DNA of 64,000 nt, taken from assembly GCF_029813785.1 (NCBI RefSeq), contig NZ_JARVKY010000006.1, positions 310,001-374,000 on the forward strand, read 5' to 3'. The notes under the pieces are model-generated. The model saw nothing but the letters and a program-made list of their open reading frames with translations, searched no databases and was not told the DNA's origin. Shown here in pieces: positions 35,694 through 43,655 of this stretch; the stretch's first letter is position 1; every line of letters starts with the position of its first letter. The position numbers were made by a program, and so were the translations under genes. This DNA comes from Streptomyces sp. DH41. Lineage in GTDB: Bacteria; Actinomycetota; Actinomycetes; Streptomycetales; Streptomycetaceae.

Positions 35694-36635
35694 GTGCGCG
35701 CACGGGGCATCAACTACGACACAGGGTTCCTCCCAGGGGAAGAACTCTCCCGCAAGAGCTTCACCCCTGAGACGGTCCGGCAGGACATGGCGGTGATTTC
35801 CAGAGATCTCCACTGTGACGCCGTTCGTATCTCGGGACGAGAGCCTGAACGGTTGAGCATCGCTGCAAGACACGCTGCAGACGCCGGCCTTGAGGTCTGG
35901 TTCGCCCCCTTTCCCGTGGACCTTCCCCGCGACCAGTTGCTCCCGTTCTTCGCCGACTGCGCCGCTCGGGCCGAAGCCGTACGGGAGGCCGGCGCCGATG
36001 TGGTGTTCGTCGCCGGCTGCGAGATCAGCGCGTTCTGCGGCGGGTTCCTCCCGGGCGACACCTACGGCGACCGTATGCGGACCATGGCCGGCGCCGACAT
36101 GGAGTGGTGGTCCTCCCTCGGACCGGTGCAGGAACGCCTCAACGACTTCCTCTCCCAGATCGCCGCGACCGTCCGTACCCACTTCGGCGGGCAGGTCACC
36201 TACGCCTCGGCTCCCTGGGAGTTCGTCGACTGGGGTGCGTTCGACCTCGTCGGCATCGATGCCTACCGGGCCGCCTACAACGCCGACAGCTTCCGTGACG
36301 AGCTGCGTGGGCACCTCGCCCACGGCAAGCCCGTCGCGGTGACCGAGTACGGAACCTGTGCCTACCAGGGCGCGGGAGAACGTGGCGGCATGGCCTGGCA
36401 GGTGCCGCACGGCGCGGTCCCGGACGAAGACGAGCAGGCGCGCTACCTCACCGAAATGCTGGACATCTTCGAGGACGAAGGCGTGGACACCGCGCTCTGG
36501 TTCACCTTCGCCGGCTACAGCAGGCCCGGGAAGCAAGACCTTGGCTCCTACGGCGTCGTCAGGATGCTCGACGAGAAGCGCTGGGAACCGAAGAAGGTAT
36601 TCCACACGATGGCAGCCAGATACCAACGCGGCTGA
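35694..36635 (+). CDS. Glycoside-hydrolase-like TIM-barrel protein (related proteins sometimes labelled abortive infection)
   Basis: 313 residues from GTG 35694 (AAGGGA 10 bases upstream). The start RARGINYDTGFLPG and the strands VRISGREPERL, LEVWFAPFPVD, VVFVAGCEIS and AVTEYGTCAY fit a (beta/alpha)8 barrel; Glu in GCEIS and Glu in VTEYG lie where family GH2/5-type enzymes have acid/base and nucleophile. Actinomycete homologues are often called abortive infection protein without proof. It is flanked by a dead IS and the inverted duplication, so it may be cargo of a mobile cassette. The DNA just upstream (35590-35680) looks like the tail of another lost gene. Confidence 0.75.
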   Translation: MRARGINYDTGFLPGEELSRKSFTPETVRQDMAVISRDLHCDAVRISGREPERLSIAARHAADAGLEVWFAPFPVDLPRDQLLPFFADCAARAEAVREAGADVVFVAGCEISAFCGGFLPGDTYGDRMRTMAGADMEWWSSLGPVQERLNDFLSQIAATVRTHFGGQVTYASAPWEFVDWGAFDLVGIDAYRAAYNADSFRDELRGHLAHGKPVAVTEYGTCAYQGAGERGGMAWQVPHGAVPDEDEQARYLTEMLDIFEDEGVDTALWFTFAGYSRPGKQDLGSYGVVRMLDEKRWEPKKVFHTMAARYQRG

Positions 36636-36704
36636 CGCCAAGACCTCCAGCCTTGACAGCACCCGCTCTACAGCCCCGATCATCCGTCACGCTGGGGTGC
36701 GGGG

Positions 36705-36808
36705 TGACGGATGATCTACTGCACAGACAGTCGTCCACGACCAGCGTGAGCACCCCGGGAGTTGGTCACACCGGCCCTTTGACCTGCGGATTCAAGTTGG
36801 CGGAGGCT
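36705..36808. repeat. 104-bp inverted duplication, copy 2
   Basis: Reverse-complement partner of 34053-34156. It ends with GGCGGAGGCT, 31 bases before the second CRISPR-like repeat. In this orientation the sequence TTTGACCTGCGGATTCAAGT reads toward the repeat as a leader would. Confidence 0.9.
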
Positions 36809-36839
36809 CACAGCAGGTCATGGGCGACATGGCCGCAGG

Positions 36840-36868
36840 CTGCTCCCCGCACCCGCGGGGATGGCCCC
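36840..36868 (+). CRISPR. Orphan CRISPR-like repeat, copy 2
   Basis: 29 bases differing from copy 1 at one position near the end (GGCCCC instead of GGTCCC). The same strand as copy 1 although the flanking 104-bp units are inverted. Downstream DNA at 36869-36990 reads like a short membrane-protein remnant, not a spacer-repeat array. Confidence 0.5.
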
Positions 36869-37320
36869 GTCGCCTGGCTTCTATGTCATCGGCGCGATCG
36901 TGGCGGGCTGGGCACGCGGGCAGAGCAAGGTGGACGGGCGCAGGAGCCGAGTTGCTTTGGCCGTCGCCTGTTATCAGCGGCGGCCCGTACGTGAGGCCTG
37001 ACAGCCGGCACTTCGCCGGCCGGTGACCAAGAGGTCGTGAGTCACAACGATCTGCCGTCCAAGAGCACGGACTATGAGCTGGCCGCTGGCGGCGTTTCGG
37101 TGAATGTATTACTGCGCAGCCGACGGCAGGTGATGGCGCCGGACTCGACGCTGCGTCTCAGGCCGGCAGACAGGTGGACCTGACGCCCACCTCCCAGCCG
37201 TGTAGTTGGACCGCGAGGGCGGCCGAGGGAGAGACCCGAGCGGCGGCAGAGCCCTGGGCCGACGGCATGAGCCAGGCCGAGGCTTGGGAAAGGAGGTGCC
37301 GCTCGTCGTCGGTCTCCGTG
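36869..37320. other. Gap between CRISPR-like repeat and SUKH gene
   Basis: About 450 bases. The first 120 can be read as a membrane-protein scrap (GFYVIGAIVAGWARGQ). The rest holds no recognised gene, palindrome or RNA. Confidence 0.35.
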
Positions 37321-37896
37321 TCAGCCCCACATTCCGAAGCCGATTTCTTCGAAGAGCCTGCTCCACTCACTGTCTTCATCGGCGAAAGGAGTTTCGTCGA
37401 CCTGGGAGATCTGCTGTCTGACGCGCTCCACGACGCGCGCGCGTTCGTTTTCTTCGCCCACCGGAAGCCCCTTGTATTCACTCTTTCCCTGCTCCAGGGC
37501 GATGAGGGAGTGAACGAATGAGGAGGTATCCGTGTTCATGGCGGTGTAATTCTCTTCCCCTTCGGGGAAGGAGTAGATTCGTCCATCGCTCGGGTCAATG
37601 GCGATCGTTGCGTAGTTGAAGACTCCCAGAATCTCCCACCCTTCGGATTCGGGCGGACATTCGGCGCCGTCTGCCTCGAACGCGGTCTTCAGGGTCGGCC
37701 TGCCGTCGATTCTTTCCAGGGACTCGTCTTCGAGGTCCAGGCGGCTCGAGAAGAACGAACTTTCTGGCAAGCCGACATCTGAGAGGAAGTGCGCGACCTC
37801 GCTTCGCATGTGGCTGTCAGCGGAACGAGGGAAGTAGGTGACGCAGGTAAGGCCGAAGCTGTCGACCACCTGACGTGGTGTGATGCTGATCAACAA
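37321..37896 (-). CDS. SUKH-4 family immunity protein
   Basis: 191 residues with the SUKH-4 pattern: GWEILGVFNYATIAIDPSDG, RIYSFPEGEENYTAMNTD, and SSFVHSLIALEQGKSEYKG. Start is TTG 37896 with AGGAGA 7 bases upstream. SUKH proteins neutralise the toxin domains of polymorphic secreted toxins. The base composition is clearly lower in G+C than the neighbours, which suggests recent transfer. The stop of a toxin remnant lies 14 bases upstream, so the pair was one toxin-immunity operon. Confidence 0.85.
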   Translation of the reverse strand: MLISITPRQVVDSFGLTCVTYFPRSADSHMRSEVAHFLSDVGLPESSFFSSRLDLEDESLERIDGRPTLKTAFEADGAECPPESEGWEILGVFNYATIAIDPSDGRIYSFPEGEENYTAMNTDTSSFVHSLIALEQGKSEYKGLPVGEENERARVVERVRQQISQVDETPFADEDSEWSRLFEEIGFGMWG

Positions 37897-37910
37897 TTCC
37901 GTGTCTCCTG

Positions 37911-38027
37911 CTAAGGGTGCCCTTGATTCTTGTGCGCGCGTTCCAGGTCCCTCATATACTCGCGGTGCTCCTTATCTCTGCCGTTAGTTCTGTCTTTTTG
38001 GTCGTAGTCATTGAGCGTTTTCCAACC
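37911..38027 (-). pseudogene. C-terminal end of a polymorphic toxin (38 codons)
   Basis: Frame 38027 to TAG 37911 reads WKTLNDYDQKDRTNGRDKEH and REYMRDLERAHKNQGHP, a charged helical tail like those that end secreted toxins (the residues around KEHREYMRDLER are typical). Codon use and A+T content match the SUKH gene that follows 14 bases later. An upstream TGA shared with a transposase fragment marks the break at 38028. The rest of the toxin is gone, so the immunity gene is now an orphan. Confidence 0.55.
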
Positions 38028-38276
38028 TCACGCTGATGCGTGGTGAAGGACGACTACTGCCTTCACGACGTTTGTGATGCGGTTGGTGCTGCATCGGAGT
38101 TTCCGCAGGAGTCGCCAGCCCTTGAGGGTGGCTATGGCCTGCTCGCCAAGGCAACGGATCTTGGCGTGGGTGGTGTTGTGGCGGTGCTTCCACTGCTTGA
38201 GGCAACGGCCCCGAAACGGGACCCGGACGTGCCCGCCGGCTCCTTGGTACGCCTTGTCCGCCCAGCACCGAGGCTA
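38028..38276 (-). pseudogene. IS5-type transposase C-terminal fragment
   Basis: About 80 residues: ADKAYQGAGGHVRVPFRGR, HRHNTTHAKIRCLGEQAIAT and LKGWRLLRKLRCSTNRIT, ending VVVLHHASA at TGA 38028. This is the end of a DDE_Tnp_4 transposase. Its left end coincides with the toxin break, and its right part is replaced by the cassette that starts at 38277. Confidence 0.8.
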
Positions 38277-38860
38277 GTGCCACATCAGGCAACGTTTGCC
38301 CTGTTGCGACGTGACGTACCGTTCGAATGCCGGCTCGGGCGGCGAGGTGTAGGCAATGCGGTTGGTAGAACGAGTACGCGCCACGCGAGACCGATAACGC
38401 TGAAGCGTGACGCCTGCTGGTTCCACTACCGACGGGCGGTTTCCTGCACGCTGAGCAGCAATCCGTCCTCCATCACGGCAGTCACCACCCGCACGTCCAC
38501 GACGGAACCGTCCACGATGTGGCGCTCCAGGAATCGGTACACCCCGAGGGTAATGCTGGTGACTCCCTCAACCTGGATCGACAAACCAGGCTGGCTGCCG
38601 CCCGCACCGCGCAGGGATTCTCTCAGCGTCTCAAGGTCGAGGATCGCTCCACTTGTCGTCACGAGCACGAAGGACTCGTGGTGTGCGCCCAGAAATGCGT
38701 CGAGGCTTTCGGCCTCTCCGTCCCTCAGCCACGCAGTCAGCTGGTCATGGTGTCGGGCCAAGAAGTTCTCGTTCATCCCCCAACTGTGGCAGTTGATGCC
38801 TACCGTCCGACGGGCAGGGAGCGGTATCACACCCAGGGCGAACGTTGCCTGATGCGGCAC
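38277..38860. mobile_element. 584-bp cassette with 27-bp inverted repeats, no transposase
   Basis: Left end GTGCCACATCAGGCAACGTT followed by TGCCCTG; right end, read inward, GTGCCGCATCAGGCAACGTT followed by CGCCCTG: 25 of 27 bases match. The trinucleotide CTA lies directly outside both ends (38274-38276 and 38861-38863), as expected for a 3-bp target duplication of IS5-like elements. Inside is only a small NTF2-like ORF. It is best described as a non-autonomous insertion cassette mobilised by a transposase in trans. Confidence 0.75.
38426..38776 (-). CDS. NTF2-like (SnoaL-type) small protein inside the cassette
   Basis: 116 residues from ATG 38776. The order of helices and strands (HHDQLTAWLRDGEAESLDAF, ESFVLVTTSGAILDLETLRE, VTSITLGVYRFLERHIVDGS, VVDVRVVTAVMEDGLLLSVQ) fits a cone-shaped NTF2-like fold that often serves as a ketosteroid isomerase-type enzyme or a binding protein. 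The frame is open upstream through the right terminal repeat, but ATG 38776 begins the conserved fold. Role unknown; it is passenger DNA of the mobile cassette. Confidence 0.65.
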   Translation of the reverse strand: MNENFLARHHDQLTAWLRDGEAESLDAFLGAHHESFVLVTTSGAILDLETLRESLRGAGGSQPGLSIQVEGVTSITLGVYRFLERHIVDGSVVDVRVVTAVMEDGLLLSVQETARR

Positions 38861-39685
38861 CTAGCCAGGCGTCCCGTCGCGCTTTCTTCGGCGGGCGAGG
38901 TTTCGGGCCTGCCCTTCGTGGATGTTGCTTGCCCACTCCCAGCCGGGTTTGGGCGATACGACCCGTGGGTCGCTGGACACCCGGGCGTCACGTAGGTCCT
39001 CCACGTACGCTCGATCCAGCTTGATCCTTGCGCGTACCTCCTCATCTCTGGCGAGGGACCCATGTCCGGGGATGAGGACATCGACGTCGTCCGCTACGCC
39101 CTCGAGCAGCCCCAGCCCGACCAGGTAGTCCTCAACCGGGTCAACGGTGTCGTCGAGCATGGGAACGAAGACGTCGGAGAGCATGTCGCCGGCGATGAGA
39201 ACTCGGCGTTCTTCGATCAACAGGGCCGCATGGCCCGGGGCATGCGCCGGATGCTCGATGATCCACACCTTGGGGCCGTCCCAGGGAAGCTGCGCGGTTT
39301 CAGCAGGCAGACCAGTGATCAGGCCGTAAAGGTCGAGCGGTGTGTCCTCGGCGATTTCCGACGGCAGCCCCTCGGCGACGCCGGTCTTCCAGTCCGCGTT
39401 CGACAACACATCCTGCATGAAGTCCGCGCAGCGGGCTGTTCCGTAACGAGGCGCTTCGCCGAGTTCGGCGTGCCAGAGCACGTGATCCCAATCAGGATGC
39501 GTCGAGAACCCTGCCACCACGGGCTGGCCCAGCTCTCGAAGGTCGTTCGCCAGGCAGGTCATTTCGGCACCGGTAATGCCGGCGTCTACGAGTAGCACGC
39601 CGTCCCTGCCCTGCACGACAACGGTGTTGTTCTCGAGCAACTCACTCTGGTGGATCAGCACACCCTCGGCGACTTGCTTCAGCAT
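38861..39685 (-). CDS. Metallo-beta-lactamase fold hydrolase
   Basis: 274 residues from ATG 39685 with GGGAGGG upstream. The metal-binding loop reads STHPDWDHVLWH, a variant in which the second His of HxHxDH is Asp, common in one MBL subgroup; later ligands are visible in HAPGHAAL and AGDMLSDV and IPGHG. Zinc-dependent hydrolysis of an ester, lactone or thioester is likely. The C-terminus lies against the right end of the insertion cassette, but the stop at 38861 appears natural. Confidence 0.85.
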   Translation of the reverse strand: MLKQVAEGVLIHQSELLENNTVVVQGRDGVLLVDAGITGAEMTCLANDLRELGQPVVAGFSTHPDWDHVLWHAELGEAPRYGTARCADFMQDVLSNADWKTGVAEGLPSEIAEDTPLDLYGLITGLPAETAQLPWDGPKVWIIEHPAHAPGHAALLIEERRVLIAGDMLSDVFVPMLDDTVDPVEDYLVGLGLLEGVADDVDVLIPGHGSLARDEEVRARIKLDRAYVEDLRDARVSSDPRVVSPKPGWEWASNIHEGQARNLARRRKRDGTPG

Positions 39686-40052
39686 GGGTCCCTCCCCGTT
39701 TGATGCCCGCACCCTGCCAGAGGGTCTGGCGCAGCAACACAACCGGACGGGGGCGCGTGATGGCGACTCTGCGGCGAGACCGTCCACGGAGGCTTCTTCA
39801 GGCGCCAACCCGCGTCAGCTGAGGACCCGGAGATGGCATTTCAGGTTGGAAGAGGCTCACTGATGGCTTCAGCCGATGCCGGCATCGCGGACGATGAGCC
39901 TGTCCGAGCACCACAAGCAGCGGGCGTCGGGTATCTGCGCTCCCCGCGCCCGCGCGAGGACGATGGTCCCTCGGGGTGCGGACCACCGCGGGTCGCCCCG
40001 GCCTTCTCCCCGTCCCCGCACACGGTCGCCCCGCCCGGATTCTCCGAGGAGA
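39686..40052. other. Gap with degenerate CRISPR-like unit
   Basis: No supported gene. TTTCAGGTTGGAAGAGGCTC at 39838 resembles the leader-like TTCAAGTTGGCGGAGGCTC beside CRISPR-like repeat 2, and CTGCGCTCCCCGCGCCCGCG at 39935 followed by GATGGTCCC at 39962 resembles the repeat with an insertion. Both matches are weak. Confidence 0.3.
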
Positions 40053-40616
40053 TCACGCGTCGTTCGGCTGCGACGATGCGGTGGCGGCAGGGGAAGGCAG
40101 GGCGAGGACGTACAGCCGTTCCCGGATGTGCCGTACGAGAGGGGAGTCGAGGCCGTGGATGTCGCCGGCGATCGTCAGCAGGCCGGCGCCCAGGCGCTGC
40201 CGGTCGGCTTCCGTCGGTACGGCCCGCCACAGGCTGTAGGCGCGGCGGGTGGCCGCTTCGACGTCGGGGTGCCCGGGGCCCTGGATGGTGACGCGCAGCT
40301 GTGCGGCGTGCAGGTACCAGGACAGGCCCGACGGGTGGTCGCCGGCGAGGGCGGCGAGGTAGCCGCGTACCTCGCGGACCTGGACGGTGTGCAGGTGCGG
40401 TTCGCCGTACTCGCCGGTGACGTCGAGGTCGAGCCGGGCCGCGAGGGCGGCGGCGTCCGGCAGGTGTCCGGTCCGGGCGGTCTCGGCGATCTCGCCGAGC
40501 CGGGCGCGCAGTGTCTCGGGCGCAAGCCCGGACGGGGCAGGCGCGGTGCCGGGCGCGGGTGTGTCCCAGAACTCCGGCGTCACCGTCCCCCAGGGGCGGT
40601 AGGTCGGTTCGGGCAT
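40053..40616 (-). CDS. Hypothetical protein linked to conjugation module
   Basis: 187 residues from ATG 40616. Helical and acidic, with PEPTYRPWGTVTPEFWDTP at the start. This kind of protein is common next to NlpC/P60 genes in integrative elements of Streptomyces, where its job is unknown. It follows the peptidase gene with a 29-base gap on the same strand. Confidence 0.65.
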   Translation of the reverse strand: MPEPTYRPWGTVTPEFWDTPAPGTAPAPSGLAPETLRARLGEIAETARTGHLPDAAALAARLDLDVTGEYGEPHLHTVQVREVRGYLAALAGDHPSGLSWYLHAAQLRVTIQGPGHPDVEAATRRAYSLWRAVPTEADRQRLGAGLLTIAGDIHGLDSPLVRHIRERLYVLALPSPAATASSQPNDA

Positions 40617-40645
40617 GGTCGGGCTCTCCTGCCGTGGTGCGGGGT

Positions 40646-41104
40646 TCACCGGTCCACCACACGGCGGACCTCGGTGATGCGGGTCAGGTGGCTGGTGCTG
40701 TCGCGCCAGCTGTCGTACGTGACGAGACGGGTCGTCAACCCGCTGCGCGGTGCCTCGATGATCAGGCCGTGGCCGATGTACATGCCGACGTGCCCGGGCC
40801 GCGCGTCCGAACCGGCGGACCCCGGGTTGAACACCAGGTCGCCCGGCTCGGGCCTGTCGATGCCGATCCGGGTGCCGGTGTCGGCCTGGTCGTAGGTGGT
40901 CCGCGGGATGCTCACCCCGGCCGTCCGGTAGGCCTGCTGCATCAGGGAGGAGCAGTCGCACCAGTGGGCCGGGTTCTCGCCCAGCGCGTCGGTGCAGTCG
41001 CCGCCCAGCCGGTACCGGCCTCCTCGCTGCTTCAGCGCCCACGACACGGCCACGCGTACCTCTTTCGGCGTTCCCTCGGGCAGTTCGTACCCGGCGGGCA
41101 GACT
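40646..41104 (-). pseudogene. NlpC/P60 (C40) peptidase domain, N-terminally truncated
   Basis: The peptidase domain is intact: catalytic Cys in CDCSSLMQQAY, His in RPGHVGMYIG and the third polar residue in LIIEAPRSG. It is preceded by the linker LPAGYELPEGTPKEVRVAVS, which normally joins it to an N-terminal lysozyme-like domain in the cell-wall hydrolases of Streptomyces conjugative elements. That domain is lost; the frame meets the start of the divergent conjugation gene near 41105. A shorter protein from GTG 41053 could still be made. Confidence 0.75.
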
Positions 41105-41118
41105 GCCGTCCTCGCTCG

Positions 41119-42463
41119 GTGCGGGGGATCGGACGGGTACTGGGTCTGAGCGCCGATGACTGGGTCCGTCTCGCAGTAAGGCATCAGATCAACGTGGCCA
41201 CCAGGCGCAACATCTTCCTGTCCGGGGCGTTCGCTCCCCGCTCCAAGACGACCGGGCAGCAGCCGACGGACCTGCCGGGCGTACTGGCCCGGCTCCGCTT
41301 CCTGGAGGCCCCCGACGGCCTCGGCGGCACCCTGGGCGTCTCCCACGACCCGGTCGCGGGCACCTACACCGCCGTCGCCCGGATCACCTTCCCCGGCCTG
41401 GCCCTCGTCGACAGCGACCGGCAGACCGCCCGGGTCGCGGCCTGGGCGGGCTTCCTGCGCGGCTTCTGCACCGAGGACTCGCCGATCGTCCGGATCGCCG
41501 TGCACCAGCGGTGCCTGCCCGACGACGGCGCGGCGCTGCGCTCCTGGACCGGCCGGCACCTCGCGGCGGACGCCCCCAAGGAGGCCGTCGCCGCGCTCAC
41601 GGAGCTGATGGAGGGCGCCGGCCCGGCTGCCACGCCGCGAGACCTATCTGGCCGTCACCCTGTCCGTGCCCAGGGCCCGGCCGGCCGTCAAGGGTGCCGG
41701 CGGCGGCCAGGTCGGCGCCGCCGCGGTCCTGGTGCGCGAGCTGCACGCGATGCACGGCTCCCTGTCCTCGGCGAGCCTGCAGGTCGTCGAATGGCTCACC
41801 CCGCGCGCCCTGGCCCACGTGGTGCGCACCGCGTACGACCCGGAGGCCCAGCTGATGCTCGCCACCCGCAACTCCGCCGCCCAGGCGCCGGACTGGCAGG
41901 GCCTGGAGCCCGGCGTGGCCCCTGAACTGGCGGGCCCGGCGTATGCCGAGACCGACTGGGGCACCTACCGCCACGACGGCGCGTGGACCGTCTCCTACCA
42001 AGTCCGCACCTGGCCGCAGACAGACGTGTACGCCACCTTCCTGCAGCCGATGCTCAGGCCCCGGCAGAACGCCCGCCGCAGCCTGAGCATCGTCTACGAG
42101 CCGATCGGGCCGCGCCGGGCCCGTCAGGACCTCGCCCGTGAGAAGGCCAAGCGGGAAGCCGCCCGCAAACTGCGCGCCAGGACCGGCCAGGACGAGTCCG
42201 CCGACGAGCTGCTCGAGTCCCAGAAGGCCAGGGCACAGGACGTCGCCCGCGCCATGGGCCAGGGCGTGGTGCGGCTGACCGCGGTGCTCGCCGTCACCGT
42301 CACCGACCCGGGCGAGCTGGAGACCGCCTGCGCCGAGCTGCAGGCGGACGCGGCCGCCTCCGGACTGGAGCTGCGGCGCATGTGGGGTGCCCAGGACGCC
42401 GGTTTCGCGGCCGCCGCGCTGCCGTTGGGGCAGGGCCTGCCGGACCGGAGGAGATCGGATTCT
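41119..42463 (+). pseudogene. SCO6880-like conjugation-associated protein, frameshifted
   Basis: Matches the family of large membrane-associated proteins in Streptomyces integrative elements: NIFLSGAFAPRSKTTGQQP, TDLPGVLARLRFLEAPDGLG, EDSPIVRIAVHQR. At about 41640 the frame changes by one base (AATPRDLSG against RETYLAVTLSV), after which the conserved sequence continues to ALPLGQGLPDRR. The first membrane part is missing at the N-terminus. It would have formed part of the transfer apparatus. Confidence 0.75.
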
Positions 42464-42464
42464 G

Positions 42465-42776
42465 ATGCCGTCGTTCATGCCGTGGTCGAAGTCCAAGTCA
42501 TCGTTGATGTCGTCGTCGATGCCGTCAGTGATGCCGTCGTCGGTGCCGCCGTTGTTCAAGCGCCGCGACGCAGGCGACACCTTCCTGAAGGAGTCCGCGT
42601 TCGGCGCGGCCACCGGCCTGGAACAGCGACCCGCTTCACCGCGATCGCCCAGTACTCCAACCAGCCACCGGTCAAGGCGAGAATGCGGCTGACGTTCCGC
42701 GACCGCGACCTCAAACGGCTGCTCGCGGCGCCCCGGCCCGCCGAGGCGGCGCGACCCGCGAGGGAGGAAGCCGGCC
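42465..42776 (+). pseudogene. Fragment of the next conjugation gene, internally deleted
   Basis: ATG 42465 overlaps a TGA (TGATG) and begins a serine/proline-rich start ending RDAGDTFLKESAFGAATGLE, as in the gene that follows SCO6880-like genes. The frame then jumps near 42635 to RFTAIAQYSNQPPVKARMRL, FRDRDLKRLLAAP. The middle, expected to hold an ATPase, is lost. The end runs into the following gene. Confidence 0.5.
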
Positions 42777-43292
42777 GTGGCTGACTTCCTGGACAACCCG
42801 GCGTCCCTGTGGCCCACCGTGCCGCCGGCGCCACCCGAAGCGCCACCGCGCCGCTGGGTGTGGTCGGCCATGCCACCGTCCGAACGGCAGGACCGGCTGC
42901 GTGAACTGCGCACCTGGGTCCAGTGGCTGCGCCACACCGCCGAGCTGCACAACGACATCCCGCCCTGCTGGTACCGGCACCGCTGGGCGCGGGAGATGCT
43001 CACCGCCCTCTACTTGGGCTGGCTGCGCACCTACGAGAGCGAGAAGACTTCGGGGCGGGAGCTCGCCGAGGCGGAATGGATCAACACACTCCACGCTTTC
43101 AGGCCGCACATGAGACTCCCCGCCTGTGTCGGCGGCCACCAGGAGCCTCCCCTGCCTCCGCCGCCGGATCCGGGAGCCGACGAGGAATGGGAGCTGTACC
43201 TGGCCACCTCCGCCGACACCACCGACCCGGCGACGCACCCGGCCGAGGCGGAGATGCGGCGGATCGCCGCCGAGCTGGACCCGCCGCTGTAG
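42777..43292 (+). CDS. Unknown 171-aa protein at end of conjugation module
   Basis: Start GTG 42777 overlaps the preceding frame. The protein has a Pro-rich start (PPAPPEAPPRRWVW) and a helical centre with many Trp and Arg (LRTWVQWLRHTAELHNDIPP, WYRHRWAREMLTALYLGWLR). Such proteins follow the transfer genes in Streptomyces elements and may be a conserved cytoplasmic accessory. No motif allows a function. Confidence 0.6.
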   Translation: MADFLDNPASLWPTVPPAPPEAPPRRWVWSAMPPSERQDRLRELRTWVQWLRHTAELHNDIPPCWYRHRWAREMLTALYLGWLRTYESEKTSGRELAEAEWINTLHAFRPHMRLPACVGGHQEPPLPPPPDPGADEEWELYLATSADTTDPATHPAEAEMRRIAAELDPPL

Positions 43293-43655
43293 CGGTGCGC
43301 GTGCCCGGCGGCCGGTGGCCGGTGACCGGGTGGTGCGGCGACGCGGGGGAGAGGGTGTCGAACACGGGAGAGACCGGGGGCGCGCACAGGGACCGCCACC
43401 CGTCCGGTGGAGCAGCTGAGACCACAGGGCACAGTCAGCCTGGAAGGCCCGTCCCACGGCGGACCTCAATCGGCCGTCCCACGGCGGACCTCGGTCTGGG
43501 AGCGGATGGCCGGCGGGGATGTTCAGGGAGAGGAAGTGGAACGGCCCTCTCGCGAGGCGGTCGGCCAGGGCATGACCCGCCTCAACGCCGGCGGTGCCCG
43601 GCCGGGGCCCACCGAGGCGTTGGTGGATGGTCGCCAGGGCCTTCTCTCGACGTGG
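43293..43655. other. Gap between conjugation remnant and immunity-like gene
   Basis: 363 bases with no supported gene. The 17-mer GTCCCACGGCGGACCTC occurs twice, 23 bases apart, near 43448 and 43471. Nothing else was recognised. Confidence 0.4.

Noticed and set aside
39935..39970. Third CRISPR-like repeat
   Set aside because: It needs an insertion and several mismatches to align, and the leader-like match lies at the wrong distance; kept only as a note in the gap entry.
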